Positions 1-11,462 of a stretch of 36,093 nucleotides of DNA are shown here, piece after piece (positions within the stretch are counted from its first letter, which is position 1; every line of letters starts with the position of its first letter). Under the pieces are notes generated by a model, which was not told the DNA's origin, searched no databases, and saw only the letters and a program-made list of their open reading frames with translations. Where the stretch lies: the NCBI GenBank assembly GCA_015039465.1, contig MU130043.1, forward strand, positions 102,493-138,585. Reading direction: 5' to 3'. This DNA is from Phlegmacium glaucopus. Taxonomy: Eukaryota; Basidiomycota; Agaricomycetes; Agaricales; Cortinariaceae. Both the position numbers and the translations under genes were made by a program.

Positions 1-1680
1 TCACCCTTTCACTACTGTTTCCTTATCAACAATACTGCTTCCACACCATTCCCCAAACCCTATAGCAGCCTTCTCAGCCTTACTATGCCTCTTCAGAGCC
101 TCAGCCTGCATCCTCCTCATCTCAGCCTCTGTTCCCTTTCATGACCTTGCCTCATGCCTGATGGCCTTTGTTGAGGCTGCCTCAGCCTGGCCTCATTGCA
201 CACTGCCTTACATTGTCATGGAGGGACAGTTCCGGCTCTGGGAGCTCCGGTGCACTACCAGGCACGCTCCAACCGCACCATATTTCTGGCAGCCTCTGAC
301 CACTACTGAGAAGTGAAGCCAATTGAAGGTTTTAGGGGCGGGAGATTTTGTTGTTGATACTTGTGGTTGTTGTTGCGACCGGGGAGGGAGGGAGGGCAAA
401 GCGTTTCTCGCTCCGAGCTCCTTCGTACCCTCGCAACCGCCTTTCTCGCCCTCCTCCTACTCTCCGTCCTTCTCCGCCTCTAGCTCATCAGTCAGCACAC
501 CAGCCATGGATTATTCACCCAAGAATGCAGGACCTTTTCCGGGAGCAGAACGCAGCACTTATATTTATATTTTATATTTCGGTTGCAATTCCTTTTATAT
601 TTAAAGTACTCGAACTTGTATGTTTTCCCTTAGTTCGAATATCAACTTTGTTTCCTTCTCTTGTTCGTCCTCTAAAGTCACTGAGGTCTTCCGTCTTATT
701 ACTTCTTCTTCTGTTCCGAAATCAGGACACCTTAGGAGCTGGGCGGCACAGCACACACGCTGAGGCCAACGTCCTTTCCGGGTTACTGTTCCGGAGTAAC
801 TCCAACGTGACTTCCTTGTTTTAAACTTAACAAAAGAGGAACTTCCATTATTCCGTATTATTTCAAACTTCATATTGAATCAAATGTGGGCCTATAGTAT
901 TACCCATAGGTTCTTCAGCAGAAATGAGATGCTAAAATCATTATAGAATTTATAAATTAAGTTGCAATACAGAGATGTACTGTCCTATGTATTGGTGATG
1001 GATCATACAAATGGCTGTAACATTTATAACTGTTTTATCTTTATATCTTTGATCGAGTTTTTTAATCAAACCTATTTGCATCCATTAACAAATTACCACT
1101 CTTAAAAAGTCTACAGTCATGACTCATGAGCAACCATGATATATAACCCTACAACATTGTAGAAATTTAGATGTTGATTTGAAGAACACAAGTCTTATAA
1201 GGGAGTTAACACAAAGTGGTCCTAGATAAGAGCAGGGATATGCAAGTGTATTTGTTCAAACTGATGGGGAATCTGTCCCTAGAGGTCTATCTACTTATAC
1301 AAAATACAAATGTGGCTGTACTATGGATGATTGCTGCTATTGGTCAATATGATATAATTGGCACAACATATTCCAACAAATGTAATATCATTCATATTTT
1401 GGCACAGTGACATAACCATGCAAACCATTATTAAGTAGGTCATGGCCTGAATATTTTTCATGCCTCGAGATATTCATTTATACTTTTGAATTGAATGTCA
1501 GAGTTCAAAGGAAGTGTTGGAATTCTGGAGCTTGTGCAAGTATGCATAATGTGCTGAGCTTTCCATTTTAAGTGCTCTTATTGTTTTCTCTGTATATCTA
1601 GTTATTGTTGAGCATGGTGCAATTGAAAGTAAGTAAGAATAGAGTACAAACACCTTTATGACTTTGATGATTTGGCCACT
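1..1680. other. No convincing gene; low-complexity and AT-rich sequence
   Basis: The first ~200 bases are rich in the octamer CTCAGCCT. Read on the minus strand they give about 48 open codons rich in K, E, A and R that end in a stop at 1-3. This could be the tail of a gene or transposon lying to the left, but it is too short to identify. From ~360 to 520 the sequence is purine/pyrimidine biased, and the open frames there have no recognisable domain. From ~860 to 1640 it is AT-rich with no coding signal seen. The last part is the 3' flank of the STAND gene. Confidence 0.5.
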
Positions 1681-4600
1681 TCAGTCTCTTCCTATTCTCT
1701 TCTTTATATTCATGAGTTCAAGCTCTAGCTGCTCTGCCTCAATCTGCCTTCCCTGACCAAGGTAGGTGCATGCTAGATTTGCTATACTTGTAAGGGTGTC
1801 TGGATGTTCTGCACCAAGCAGCTTCTTGCTCATGTCTATAACTTCAATGTCCAGCTGCTCTGCCTCATTCCACCTTCCCTGATGCCTGTATGTGCATGCT
1901 AGATTAGCCATGCTGATGAGGGTGTCTGGATGTTCTACACCAAGTAGCTTCTTGCTCATGTCCACAACTTGAACCTCCAGCTGCTCTGCCTCATTCCATC
2001 TTCCCTGATCACTGTATGTGCATGCCAGATTAGCCATACTGATGAGGGTGTTTGGATGTTCTGCACCAAGCAGCTTCTTCCTCATGTCCACAACTTGAAT
2101 GGCCAGCTGCTCTGCCTCATTCCACCTTCCCAGATCACTGTATGTGCATGCTAGATTTGCTATACTGATGAGGGTGTCTGGATGTTCTACACCAAGCAGC
2201 TTCCTCCTCATGTCCACAACTTGAACCTCCAGCTGCTCTGCCTCATTCCACCTTCCCTGATCTTTGTATGTGCATGCTAGATTTGCCATGATGTTGAGGG
2301 TGTCTGGATGTTCTGCACCAAGCAGCTTCTTCCTCATATCCATAACTTGAACTTGCAGCTGTTCTGCCTCATCCCACCTTCCCTGATCCCTGTATGTGTT
2401 TGCTAGATTTCCCATACTGTTGAGGGTGTCTGGATGTTCTGCACCAAGCTGCTTCTTCCTCATATCCATAACCTGAACCTGCAGCTGCTCTGCTTCATTC
2501 CACCTTCCCTGATGCCTATATGTGGTTGCTAGAATTGACATACTTGTAAGGGTGTTTGGATGTCCTGCACCAAGCAGCTTCTTCCTCATGTCAATAACTT
2601 GAACCTCCAGCTGCTCTGCATTGTTCCAGTCCCCATTCTCCCCCATTACTAGTGCAAATTTGGTCCATTTATCATCATAGTACCGCTTGTTAAGTATTAT
2701 CTGCCTTCCATGTAGCTCATTTGCCCTGATATGTGGAAACATTAACCGCCTCAGTGCATAATCCTGACTTTCAAATCTGTGTGGAATTGCACAGGACAAG
2801 ATTATGCTTCCCATCTCACACATTCTTTGCTGCTCATATTTTGACATTCTCTCCCGACTCCAGTAGTGCACTAGAGGATGAACAGACAACATTTTAGATG
2901 ATTGTCCTCTTTTTATCAAGGAGAAAGAGAAAAGGACACTGATCCCTTGTCCAAAGATAAACTCATCCCAGTGACCATCATTGTCCAAGCCAAGCAGAGT
3001 ATGATCCAGGAAAGTGACTGCCTGAGGCAACTTTTCAGCTATGTCACTATCAACAACATGTTGCATGGCCTCCTCAGCAGCAGATCGGAATATGTCTTTA
3101 GAAATGTTGCTATGATGATAGAAAGCAAATATTTGAAGAATTAAGATTGCAGCCTGGGCTGCTTGTGCATCTCCAGTGGTGGAATGTCCACCAGCCCTCC
3201 TTTCTATTTCTTTGAAAGAAAGATCCCAAGTCCCATACACTGTTCTATCATACTTTGATGCTCCAGTGAATGTAGCATCTGACATAAGAGCCTTACGATG
3301 CACTGAGAATTGCCTCAGATATTGATCAATATCACATTTCCCAGCCTCAATATAGGCCCCAGCATGATCAATAGCAAGAGGGATGCAGCCAAGTTCAGCC
3401 ACAATCTTTTTGGCAGCTTCTACATGCTCAGCCAATGGATCCAAACAGCTGGCTTTAAGAAGTAGAGCTATAGCATCTGGCTCCTCCATTCCATGAATCT
3501 CAATTTTGTTCTCAAATGATACAATCCTTCCCATGGATCTGTTCCTGCTGGTAATCAGAATATTACCTCTGTTACCTGGAGGAATGAACTTGGCCACCAC
3601 CTCTGGAGGAGGATCATCAGCATTATCAAACACAATCAACCATTCTTCTTGGAGAGAACATATCCACTGGAGGACAGACTCAACTGAGCCATCCACACCA
3701 GAATATTGCACAGCAGGAAGGCTAGATATGCCCTTGAGGGACATTTCCATGCTCTCCTGAGAGAAGGCATCAACCCAGAAGACATATGAAAAACTATCAA
3801 GAAATGAATCTGGTGTTGTGAATGGCAGAGTAAGAACCCTTACTTGTCAGACATTTCTTCTATGAACTTGAGACAAATCTGTGTCTTCCCAATCCCACCT
3901 AATCCCCAGAGGAGACAAGAGCACCTTGACATCAGTCTGCTAGTAGCACAATGAACAAAAATCTTCCCAAGTTTATCGAGTACATCCTGCCGTCCGGTAA
4001 AGATTGGACTGGAGTTGGGTTTTTGAGTTATAGGGATATTTATCTGCTTTTCACTAGTATTGGCAGGGAACATATTAACATTATTGTTCTGTATGTACAA
4101 TTAGTGCTAAATCATATACACGACGTACGAGGAAGACTTACGAAAGTGCCGCCAGTGATGAGGATATTTTGCGCATTCGCAAAGAGACCCAAGGCAAGTT
4201 GTTGAGCCTGCTGAACATGAGCGACAGCCTAGAACACATGGTGTAAGCAATTCACCGAAGGATTTTGTTCCGATTCCGTGGATCCCAAGTTCGAAGTGGA
4301 GACTTGGAGTTCATGGGTAGTCTGATCGACGACGATGATTGAGTAATTATGGAAGTGATGGGCTAAGTTGAACTCTCACATTAACGCCAGCGGCTGGAAT
4401 GCTTAGACCAGGATCTTTGATCACCAAAGTGGAAACCGAAGTAGAGACTAGGTCATGGGCAGCCTGATCGATGACGATGGTTAAATATTTAAGAATGCAA
4501 TGGGTGGAGTTGAACGCTCACATTAACGCCAGTGGGTGGAATGCGTACAGGAGCGAGATCATTGATCGCCAGAGCAGAAACCGAAGTAGAGACTTGGAGG

Positions 4601-4876
4601 TCATGGGCAGTCTCATGGATAACGATGGTTAGGTACTTCAGGATGCGATGAGTGAAGTTGAACACTCACGGTAGCGCCAGCAACTTGAATAACTTGTGCG
4701 CTTGCAGTCGTAGCACTAGCGAGAATAGATGGCATGTGATCGGCCGCGTTTGTTATGCCCGTCGATGTCGAAGTTGCTGATTTAGGACTTGAATCCAGAG
4801 CATCGTTCATGGTCAGAGATGAATGTTTTTGTTTCTTGGACTTGGAAATTTTCTTAAAACTGCTGCGGCGCTTCAT
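1681..4876 (-). CDS. STAND NTPase: NB-ARC domain with C-terminal TPR array
   Basis: A fungal NOD-like receptor type protein, expected to act in the cytoplasm as a nucleotide-driven switch. Six exons close in phase: 4670-4876, 4522-4611, 4380-4463, 4142-4228, 3844-4088, 1681-3793 (942 codons, 941 aa). The N-terminal ~155 residues include a basic, Ser-rich start (MKRRSSFKKISKSKKQK) and a segment ending ILITGGTF, a linker type common before NB-ARC in mushroom STAND proteins. The nucleotide-binding domain shows a P-loop (GLGGIGKT), Walker B (WLIVFDNADD), a sensor-like GNILITSRN and a GLPL-like GCIPLAIDHAG. VHPLVHYW lies in the winged-helix part. Seven and a half TPRs of 42 residues close the protein (consensus AEQLEVQVxDMRKKLLGAEH then PDTL). 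Signals that trigger such proteins are unknown. The short exons are the least certain part of the model. Confidence 0.9.
1700..2635 (-). repeat. 126-bp tandem repeats encoding the TPR array
   Basis: Seven and a half in-frame copies of a 126-bp unit in the last STAND exon, each encoding one 42-residue TPR of the kinesin-light-chain-like type. Copies are nearly identical in DNA as well as protein. Differences cluster at a few codons, such as the residues after AEQL, before HP, and before the QGRW that ends each unit. The last unit is cut short before the stop codon. Confidence 0.92.
4250..4670 (-). repeat. Tandem exon-intron units in the STAND N-terminal region
   Basis: A unit of about 140 bases is repeated three times. 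Each copy starts with an acceptor-like AG, then an exon beginning (A/T)AHDLxVSTSVS and ending GVN, then a donor and an intron starting GTGAG(A/C)GTTCAAC. Copies 1 and 2 encode 30 and 28 residues and are bounded by phase-0 introns. Copy 3 (4256-4321) starts alike (THELQVSTS) but then diverges; its only possible intron to the next exon would be 27 bases. It is therefore probably skipped and now intronic. The intron sequences are duplicated together with the exons, and the intron after exon 1 has the same start. Confidence 0.75.
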
Positions 4877-5678
4877 ATCGTTGAACAGTGAGTTGTAGTG
4901 AGCGAGCGATCAAGGTGATGAGTGTCAATAAGAAAGACGCACTCGATTACATAAGCAGTCAAACTGCGAGTACAACCAGGGTCACTGACTGCAAAGGAAA
5001 TGCTGTGCTTTTTTATAACTTTCATCTTTAGAGAACAAGGTCAATAAGTACATCTGTGGCCTCGAATGCGCGGGGACGATCGATGTAATATGCCAGGATG
5101 CGTGCTACTCTGGAATCTGCCAGTGGATTGTTCAAAAGCTGCTGCACGGCAGTCCTTTTTATTTGTACTTATTGTAGTCTGATAGCTATGACAATATTTG
5201 TAATCCTTTGTTGTACAAGTTGAAACTTACATTTTACTGATGCTCAACTACAAATACAATCTGAATGATAAGGAAAGTTGCTAATCGATATTTGAGAGCC
5301 AGAAAGGGAGATGTTACAGCGAGACAGTTACCTCACGAGGTGCGACTCAAGATCAACTCAAGAATCAAGATTTGATGAACCTCCACTTAGTCTCAAGTCG
5401 CCCTTTTTCATTACTCCTCAAATCAACCTACTGTACGGTCACGGTGCGCAGCCCTACTTTACTCTACGTACTCACCGTGTACCCGTAGTATATTTAGTAT
5501 TACCCGCAAACACTACGTGTATTTATTAGTACAACCGCGGTCACCTACGTTACAAATACGAGTCGAAGCCGAGACATCCGTGGAAGAAAAAAGGTCAGAC
5601 GTGAAAGAAGTCTGCAAGGTCAATGATTGAATGTTCAAATTTGAGCGAAACCGCATGGTACAGAAAAAGACACTACTC
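4877..5678. other. Intergenic: 5' region of the STAND gene and 3' flank of the next gene
   Basis: About 50 bases directly upstream of the STAND start, including GTGAGCGAGCGATCAAGGTG, recur upstream of the broken exon copy at 12971. A second shared block, ACTCGATTACATAAGCAGT, follows in both places. The shared part may be the promoter/5' UTR of this gene family. Nothing else is recognised; open frames here are short and lack similarity I can name. Confidence 0.5.
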
Positions 5679-6278
5679 TCATTCTTCAAGCTCAGCCTCA
5701 GCAGCCTTCGACCCGACAAAAGGCGTCGTAAGGAAAGGCTTCCAATATTTATCGAAGTATGCTTGTGGTATACCCTTCGCCTTTCCGTCCGCCATGGCCT
5801 TCTCGAGCTTGTTGACATAGGTTTTGCGAGGACGACCGGGTGTTGTGTTCTTGTCGATGTAAGTCAAAACAGCACCCGGGATCACTTTCACGCCATCGAG
5901 ATGTACCGCGAGAATGGACTTGACATAATTAGGCCCTTCGGCACGATCGAGCTTTTGCTCGTCGTGCGCATGGAGCAGGAGGACTGTGCCCCATACATGG
6001 TCGTTTGGAGATGGTATGATAGTCGCGACACCCCTCGTGTTGATTATCCATTTCCTAAGTCCCAGTGTCAGTGCACACCCTTCGCCTTGGGAGAGGGATG
6101 TTTGCTTACCAGCCATCTAGCCTGGCTATGCAGTTGTATACATGGTCAGGGCATCGTTTCTTCATTTGCTCATCCCAGATGTTACTACCGTATCCGAAAG
6201 CTGGGGAATAAAGCGCAAGACGTGTCGACTCAGTACTTTCAACGAACTGGAAGACGAATCATTGGTTCTTGCTATCAT
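5679..6278 (-). CDS. Gamma-glutamylcyclotransferase-like protein
   Basis: Enzymes of this fold cleave gamma-glutamyl amino acids to 5-oxoproline, and fungal relatives act on glutathione-derived substrates. Exons 6248-6278, 6110-6200 and 5679-6054 close in phase (166 codons, 165 aa, normal for the family). The substrate-binding loop is FGYGSN followed by IWDEQMKKRCP. Next comes KWIINTRGVATIIPSP, then DEQKLDRAEGP, whose Glu is in the position of the catalytic acid. The C-terminal part has VLTYIDKNTTPGRPRKTYV and IPQAYFDKYWKPFL, typical of the fungal branch. Exons 2 and 3 are well supported. Exon 1 is tentative because its donor (GTTCGT) is weak and other upstream starts exist. No targeting signal is seen, so a cytosolic protein is likely. 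Confidence 0.78.
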
Positions 6279-6383
6279 CCTCAGGCTGCATGACAGAGGG
6301 GATATATCAGAACGCTCCTTGATGAGGTTTTTAAAAAAGGCTTACTAATTCGAAATCGATAAGCTAAGATATCAAGTATGACA

Positions 6384-6938
6384 TCATAGGTAAGATTTAG
6401 AAGTGCGAAGGATACAAAGGTTGAAATTCACCGGGTCGGTCGCAGGGTTAGAACAGCCTAAAACCTCCAAGTTATTGTCATCATCGAACTTAATACTATG
6501 GGCAGGGCCACCATGTTAACAGAAATATGAAGAGAAACGGCAAAGAAACTGTACGTCGAGCAAGAATTCTCAAGGTCTCCCTGCGTTATCACCCAGTCCA
6601 AGGAAGATTCAGACCTGCCCTTTTTCGCTTTAGGATTTCCGTTCTGGTCTCTGTCGAGGGCAAAGTCTGGGTTATATGCAGGGCGGATGGTGAAAGCAGT
6701 AGAGCTTTTATTCGGACTAATGTGCCACTGAAAGTGTTCGGTCAATGGGGCTGCTAGATGCTTGACTAAAGACAATATTGACCTTGAACAAGAGACCGGG
6801 TGACTCGGATTTGTCGACGGTGGCTAGCTGAATGCGCTGAGAATCTGGAACATACTTCCAGTAGAGGTCTCTTTCGCTGTTGTAGACTTTGAGGCGATAA
6901 ACACCACCTTTGGTGCCAGGGTGACCATGGAATGACAT
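6384..6938 (-). CDS. Small beta-trefoil protein (mushroom inhibitor/lectin-like)
   Basis: Exons 6797-6938, 6555-6753 and 6384-6495 close in phase and give 150 residues, the usual size of single-domain beta-trefoil proteins of mushrooms (I66-type serine protease inhibitors, mycocypins, ricin-B-like lectins). Visible features are a short N-terminus then GGVYRLKVYNSERDLYW, a trefoil-like HFQWHISP followed by AFTIRPAYNPDFALD, and a later DWVITQGD with KFDDDNNLEVLG. No signal peptide is seen, in line with cytoplasmic defence proteins of this group. The assignment rests on length and the W-x-I / Y-x-I pattern, so whether it inhibits proteases or binds sugars is open. Confidence 0.6.
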
Positions 6939-7835
6939 GATTCAGGCAGGCTAATCGATTCTTGACTTTTGAGAACTTGAATAATGCACGGCGTCCAAAC
7001 ATTTGAAAAGGTCAATATATATATCGACCATTCAACTCCGGATGCCGACGAAAACGATCCTTTGAAGTTGCTTATTTGAAAAGAGGGACCACTCGAAGCA
7101 GTGAAATCCGCTCAAGATGGATAGTACCTTCGTATGCACCAGAGTCACGGTGGTCGACGGGTTCTTTGAATACTGATTCCTCCAAGATTAGCTTGTTTGA
7201 ATTGTGCCATTGCGAAGAGTTAGGCACCTGTCTTCTGATCATTTTCTCAATCCCAATCGAGACTCAATTCCAGAAGTCTGGACATTACTGTGGACGCACA
7301 CCGAGCAACCCGGTGTGACAGCGTGACACGAGCAAATGGTCCGGAGGCGAGCAAACGGGCCAAGGTTGAGCGCTGAGCGTCAACAGGTGCAGGATCAAGA
7401 GATTTTGGCTATCATATTTCGAAAATGGGGAAGGTTCTGGGTTGTTCGTATAGACAATTCAATTTTTTACCATTCACTTCAGTGATTGCCACCGATTGCA
7501 ATCCAGCCTTGAATTCTCAGAAAATGAAGTCATGGTCATTCTACACACTCTCAAAGATAAAAGGATAATTTATTTGACCTACAGGATTAATTAGATACAC
7601 TAATACACTTCTCCTGACTCTAAATATCGCCCAAGGGCAAAAATCCGGTGAAATGAAATGATCGTTGACTACATTACTATATACAGATATACACCGTACA
7701 AATTTTCCACTGAGATGCACGGGATACTACAGTCACTATATCGTACAAAACTCCCATTTATTCAACGCTGCATAGATCTCAATGGCTTCAAGCATTACAC
7801 AAACCTTCTTCCCATTCCACTCTGGTCAGCCATAG
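6939..7835. other. Intergenic between beta-trefoil and lipase genes
   Basis: Holds the upstream region of the beta-trefoil gene and the 3' flank of the lipase gene. Open frames (for example 7076-7318 plus) are short and without recognisable motifs. Confidence 0.45.
7014..7025 (-). promoter_or_regulatory. Possible TATA box of the small beta-trefoil gene
   Basis: An alternating AT run (ATATATATAT) lies about 80 bases upstream of the start codon at 6938 on the same strand. The distance would allow a 5' UTR of ~45-50 bases. This is suggested by position only. Confidence 0.3.
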
Positions 7836-9441
7836 CTAAATGCCGATGACAACGTCGGGGAAAAGATCCTCTTCCTCTGCGTCATCAACCCCGCTGGCTC
7901 CCACCTTGACTGACGTGACTTCGGCCTCCTGCGAACTGAGATGCTGGGTTCCCCCTGGCAACTTGATGATAAAATATTTGTGATATGCTTCACTGTGCTG
8001 CTTTCTAGCGATCGCGAGGAATTCATCCTCGTTTGACGGCGGCGTCGGGGTAGGACCTTTGAAAAGGGTGCTCTGTAAGGGCATGTAAACGATGCCTGAC
8101 TTGTTGGCGGCATCCTTCGCTCGACCGATCTTCCAATTGACACTCGTGATGGGCTTATTACCGTAGATCTCAGTGGGAATCCTGTCAAGGCGTAGGGACT
8201 GCTTGGTATCAGTTACAGTGCTCCACCCATTCGGCACCACATCTAATGAGTTGGCGACATTGCCGTTCCAGACCTGATACGCCACCAAGCCGTCGCTCGT
8301 GGTGATCTTGGGGAACCTATTGGCGAAAGAATCGGCAAAGTGAGCGTTTCCGGGGGAAGCGCCCGCGATAGGATAGGTCAGAACGTTGTCATTGTCTGTG
8401 AATACACCTATATTCACGAGCCTGAGGGCGAGTGTGGGCGAAAGTGCGCCCCCGAGGCTGAAACCGGTGAATATAAACTGCGGCGCAGACCCACGTGCAG
8501 TCTTCAGGAACTCAGGGAGTGTCTGCTTAGTGCCATCAGGGGCGGGGAGAGAGAGAAGAGTATGCACGCCCTGCGCCGTGCCGTATGCGATGTAGGGTTT
8601 AGGATCCGTGAGGCTGCTCGAGGTTGGAGTCGGTCTCTGACCAGCGGGCCACCCTTTGAAATCGACAACTTGAGTGATCCCGGCATTGTTGACTACGTGG
8701 TTATAGATCGTGGCGGTGGCAGCAACAGAAATCGCATATATGTTCTCCTCGCGCTTTTTTGCGACAAACCATACGTGATCGGGACCAGTAAGCTTGTTGT
8801 CGGGGTCATTTTTCCACACTGTCGGTCCCCAGACAACATGCCATCCCAATCCACTGACGGCGGCAGTGATCTGCTTCCGCGCAATGACTGCAAGTTTGTC
8901 AACGGAATCCTTCTCATTTTGGATCTTGTTCGAGAAGAGTGAAAGCAGGTAGACTTGCTGCCAGAGATCGAAGTTGACGACCGATTTCCAAGTTCCCCCC
9001 CCGTTATCACCTTCTCTAACGTCGCCAAATGGCCCACCTGGAAGAAAACGGATTAGTTGAATGTTGATATTACAAGCGTTGGCGATGAGGCTCACCCTCA
9101 AACTGAAAACAGCGATCAAAAGGTCCTTGGTGGGCCGGGGAGAACTTGATCTCAACCCCCGGCGGGGGCCAGGGTAGTGTTAGGGTCTGCGGGATGATTG
9201 ACAGGTCCATCTTGTGTACCCCTTCGGGTAACACTTGGTACGTCAAATGTCCGACACTCTTTCCTGTCAATAACGTCAGTAGCCTATCACGGCTACACAG
9301 TTACTCGAGAAAAGGATTCGCACCATTACGTTCCTTGGTAGTTTTGCCAGAGAATGTGCTAACCACTTGACCGCTGGTGTTTGTTGCTTCGACTGTGACA
9401 ACCTTCCCTATAAAAGTGGCGATGGCAGGTAGCTGTGGCAT
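7836..9441 (-). CDS. Class 3 (fungal-type) lipase
   Basis: An alpha/beta hydrolase of the class 3 lipase family, expected to hydrolyse acylglycerol-type esters. Exons 9330-9441, 9096-9263 and 7836-9037 close in phase (494 codons, 493 aa). The start MPQLPAIATFIGK follows a TATA-like stretch. The nucleophile elbow is FTGFSLGGA (G-x-S-x-G). Downstream are PIAGASPGN, then NSLDVVP with the likely catalytic Asp (class 3 consensus has D-x-VP here), and HSEAYHKYF with a candidate catalytic His. The first ~95 residues form an extra N-terminal part rich in beta-type sequence, and there is no clear signal peptide. The protein may therefore act inside the cell, unlike the secreted class 3 lipases of ~270 residues. 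An acidic C-terminal tail (DDAEEEDLFPD) ends it. Confidence 0.88.
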
Positions 9442-9481
9442 TGCTCTTTGAGATGAAGGTTGACACAGAGTCGGGACTAGG

Positions 9482-9493
9482 TTTATTATATAA
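9482..9493 (-). promoter_or_regulatory. Possible TATA box of the lipase gene
   Basis: TTATATAATAA on the minus strand lies about 45 bases upstream of the lipase start codon. It is flanked by a short inverted repeat (ATAACC, four bases, GGTTAT). Position and composition are the only evidence. Confidence 0.35.
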
Positions 9494-11462
9494 CCTTTGG
9501 GTTATCTGATCACAGATATATGCAAACCCTGAAATTTTAGACGCAGCTCGGTTCTAGCTGGATTTGGCCATTATGAAACTCATGATTTGAAGTTGTGGCA
9601 GACGTCTGAGATTGTTTGTGTTCTGATTTCTATAGAGAACGCTTCGGCAAGAGCCAGGGACCCCAAATTTATCACTGCTACGAACGTACAGTCTTTGATG
9701 ATGACCTGGTGTCCAAGCGGAATGTTTATAGGATTGGATAACACTTATGAGAAGCCCTCGCTAGCGAGTGCGCGATCGAGGTTATCGGTGACATGGAAGT
9801 CTACACGCTCGTAAGTGAGCAAACTGATAGGTCGACAAATATAGAGTGAAACGAGTGTGGAGAGGAGGAAGCCATTGGTTGACGGAAAGTGTGGATCTTA
9901 AAAAGGATGTTCAAAATCCATCGATGAAAATCAGAATTGGAAGATGGTGTCATCAACTGCAGCCAAAGCAGAAGTGTGAAGAGAGGGCGTTCAAATCCCT
10001 GGCTAAAAGAAAGTTTGGGTGAGTGGATTGGAAGATAACGATAACAGTGATTTCTTACAGTGGTGGCAGGTGATCAACACGGTGCAAGGAGTTGGCTTAA
10101 ATTGGGACAACAACTGCAGCGGGGAATAGATGACACATGGAGTTGAGAGAGGAAAAGGTGAACGATGCGAACGTGATACCAATGCCAGCCCAATCCAGCC
10201 GTCTGTTTCATAGTAGGTGCCCATGATGGGCCAGTGGAGATTCCAAGTCATCCATCGATGATTCTTGAATGAATCCATGGCAGAAATCCCAAAGACCGTA
10301 TCATGCATGTGTTGAATCCATCGATGTTCCTGATTGGAAACCTTGAATCTCTAACATGATGTGATATTATCCGAGAAGTTTCTGTTCGCAAGGCCTCGCT
10401 ACTAGTACTAGTAGACAATGTTGGAAATTGGAATGAGGGTTCTGTGTGCGAGCTGCAAGGAGCGGATATTACTAATCGGTTACTTTCGTTAGAACCCGTG
10501 CCGAAGGCACGGATTCAAGCTTCAAGGCTTGTAGTATAGTTATCCGTTTGCAATTTACTCTGCCAAACGGTTAGATTCCAGTCTATGAACAGTACGACCA
10601 TTTTTCTACAGACAATGGCTTATTCAGGACTACTGGTACTCTCCTTGAATCGGATGGAGAAGGGCATGAACGACAACATGAGTCCATGACAGTTCTTAAT
10701 GGTACCGCTTCGTCTCTTCTAGTTTGACTCACTGAGATGAATTTATAACCCAGTTGGAAGGTTTCGACCAAGCTTCGACACGGTTAGCCATTGTCTCTAA
10801 GAATGCAGTATTGTAGTCTGATGGAAGAGTCCAACTCTTTTCAGCCTATTGAACTTCCTTGTTGTCGTATATTCTTGACTCAATAGTCAAGGTAGTCAAG
10901 GTTCAATCTCTAGTGTGTATAATTACTAGAGAAGTCGTCAGGAGCATATGACTGTAGCAAATTTATAGAGAATGTCTGTCCGTACGTGACGTACTTGTGA
11001 CACCATATACATTTCATCACATTTGAATAGACTGGTTTGAGTGGGCCATTGCCTTCAGCAGCACGGCAGATCCGAGTTCTGTCAGATCAAGTGTCGAACA
11101 GATATCTTACGATAATCCACATACCTCTTGTAATGCCCATCTTTTCCTGATGTGGATCTGTGCATTGAATATGTGCTCCACGAAGATGAGGATCTAATCG
11201 ATAACTGCAAGTCTATTCTGTTTTCGGTCATCAACACACCTGATCAAGTCAAGAGAAAGTCCTGTGACATGACACAAAGCAGCCTCATAATCTCCATGTT
11301 GTTCTAGAAATTCCCTTGCTAAACTTGAATGCACTTGCCAGTGGATCTGTGCGAGATATTGAGTGCTTATGTGACAATACTGAAGCACTCCGTCACCTCA
11401 ATTATGATCAGCTGCTCCGTTAGCACTCCAAAGCGTCGTGAGCGTCTAAACTTGAACAATAA
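9494..11462. other. Gene-poor 2-kb stretch
   Basis: No gene recognised. The longest open frame (10003-10308 minus, 101 codons) has no motif I can name. Small signals present: TCCATCGATG three times (near 9917, 10251 and 10317), a 16-bp perfect palindrome at 10399-10414, and a hairpin at 10496-10512. Confidence 0.5.
10496..10512. other. Perfect 7-bp hairpin CCGTGCC-GAA-GGCACGG
   Basis: Two 7-base arms separated by GAA in a gene-poor stretch, followed at once by a second weaker inverted repeat (AAGC...GCTT). Function unknown; it could be part of a small dispersed repeat. Confidence 0.5.

Noticed and set aside
348..824. 158-codon plus-strand frame
   Set aside because: Compositionally biased Pro/Ser/Leu sequence from a pyrimidine-rich region; no motif and no splice support.
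1700..2635. Regularly spaced repeats as a CRISPR array
   Set aside because: The 126-bp units are contiguous, in frame and encode TPRs; the genome is eukaryotic.
5631..6293. 220-codon open frame on the plus strand
   Set aside because: Antisense to the cyclotransferase gene, which has conserved motifs and splice phases on the minus strand.
8340..8942. 200-codon open frame on the plus strand
   Set aside because: Lies antisense to the lipase exon, whose family motifs decide the strand; its protein has no recognisable domain.
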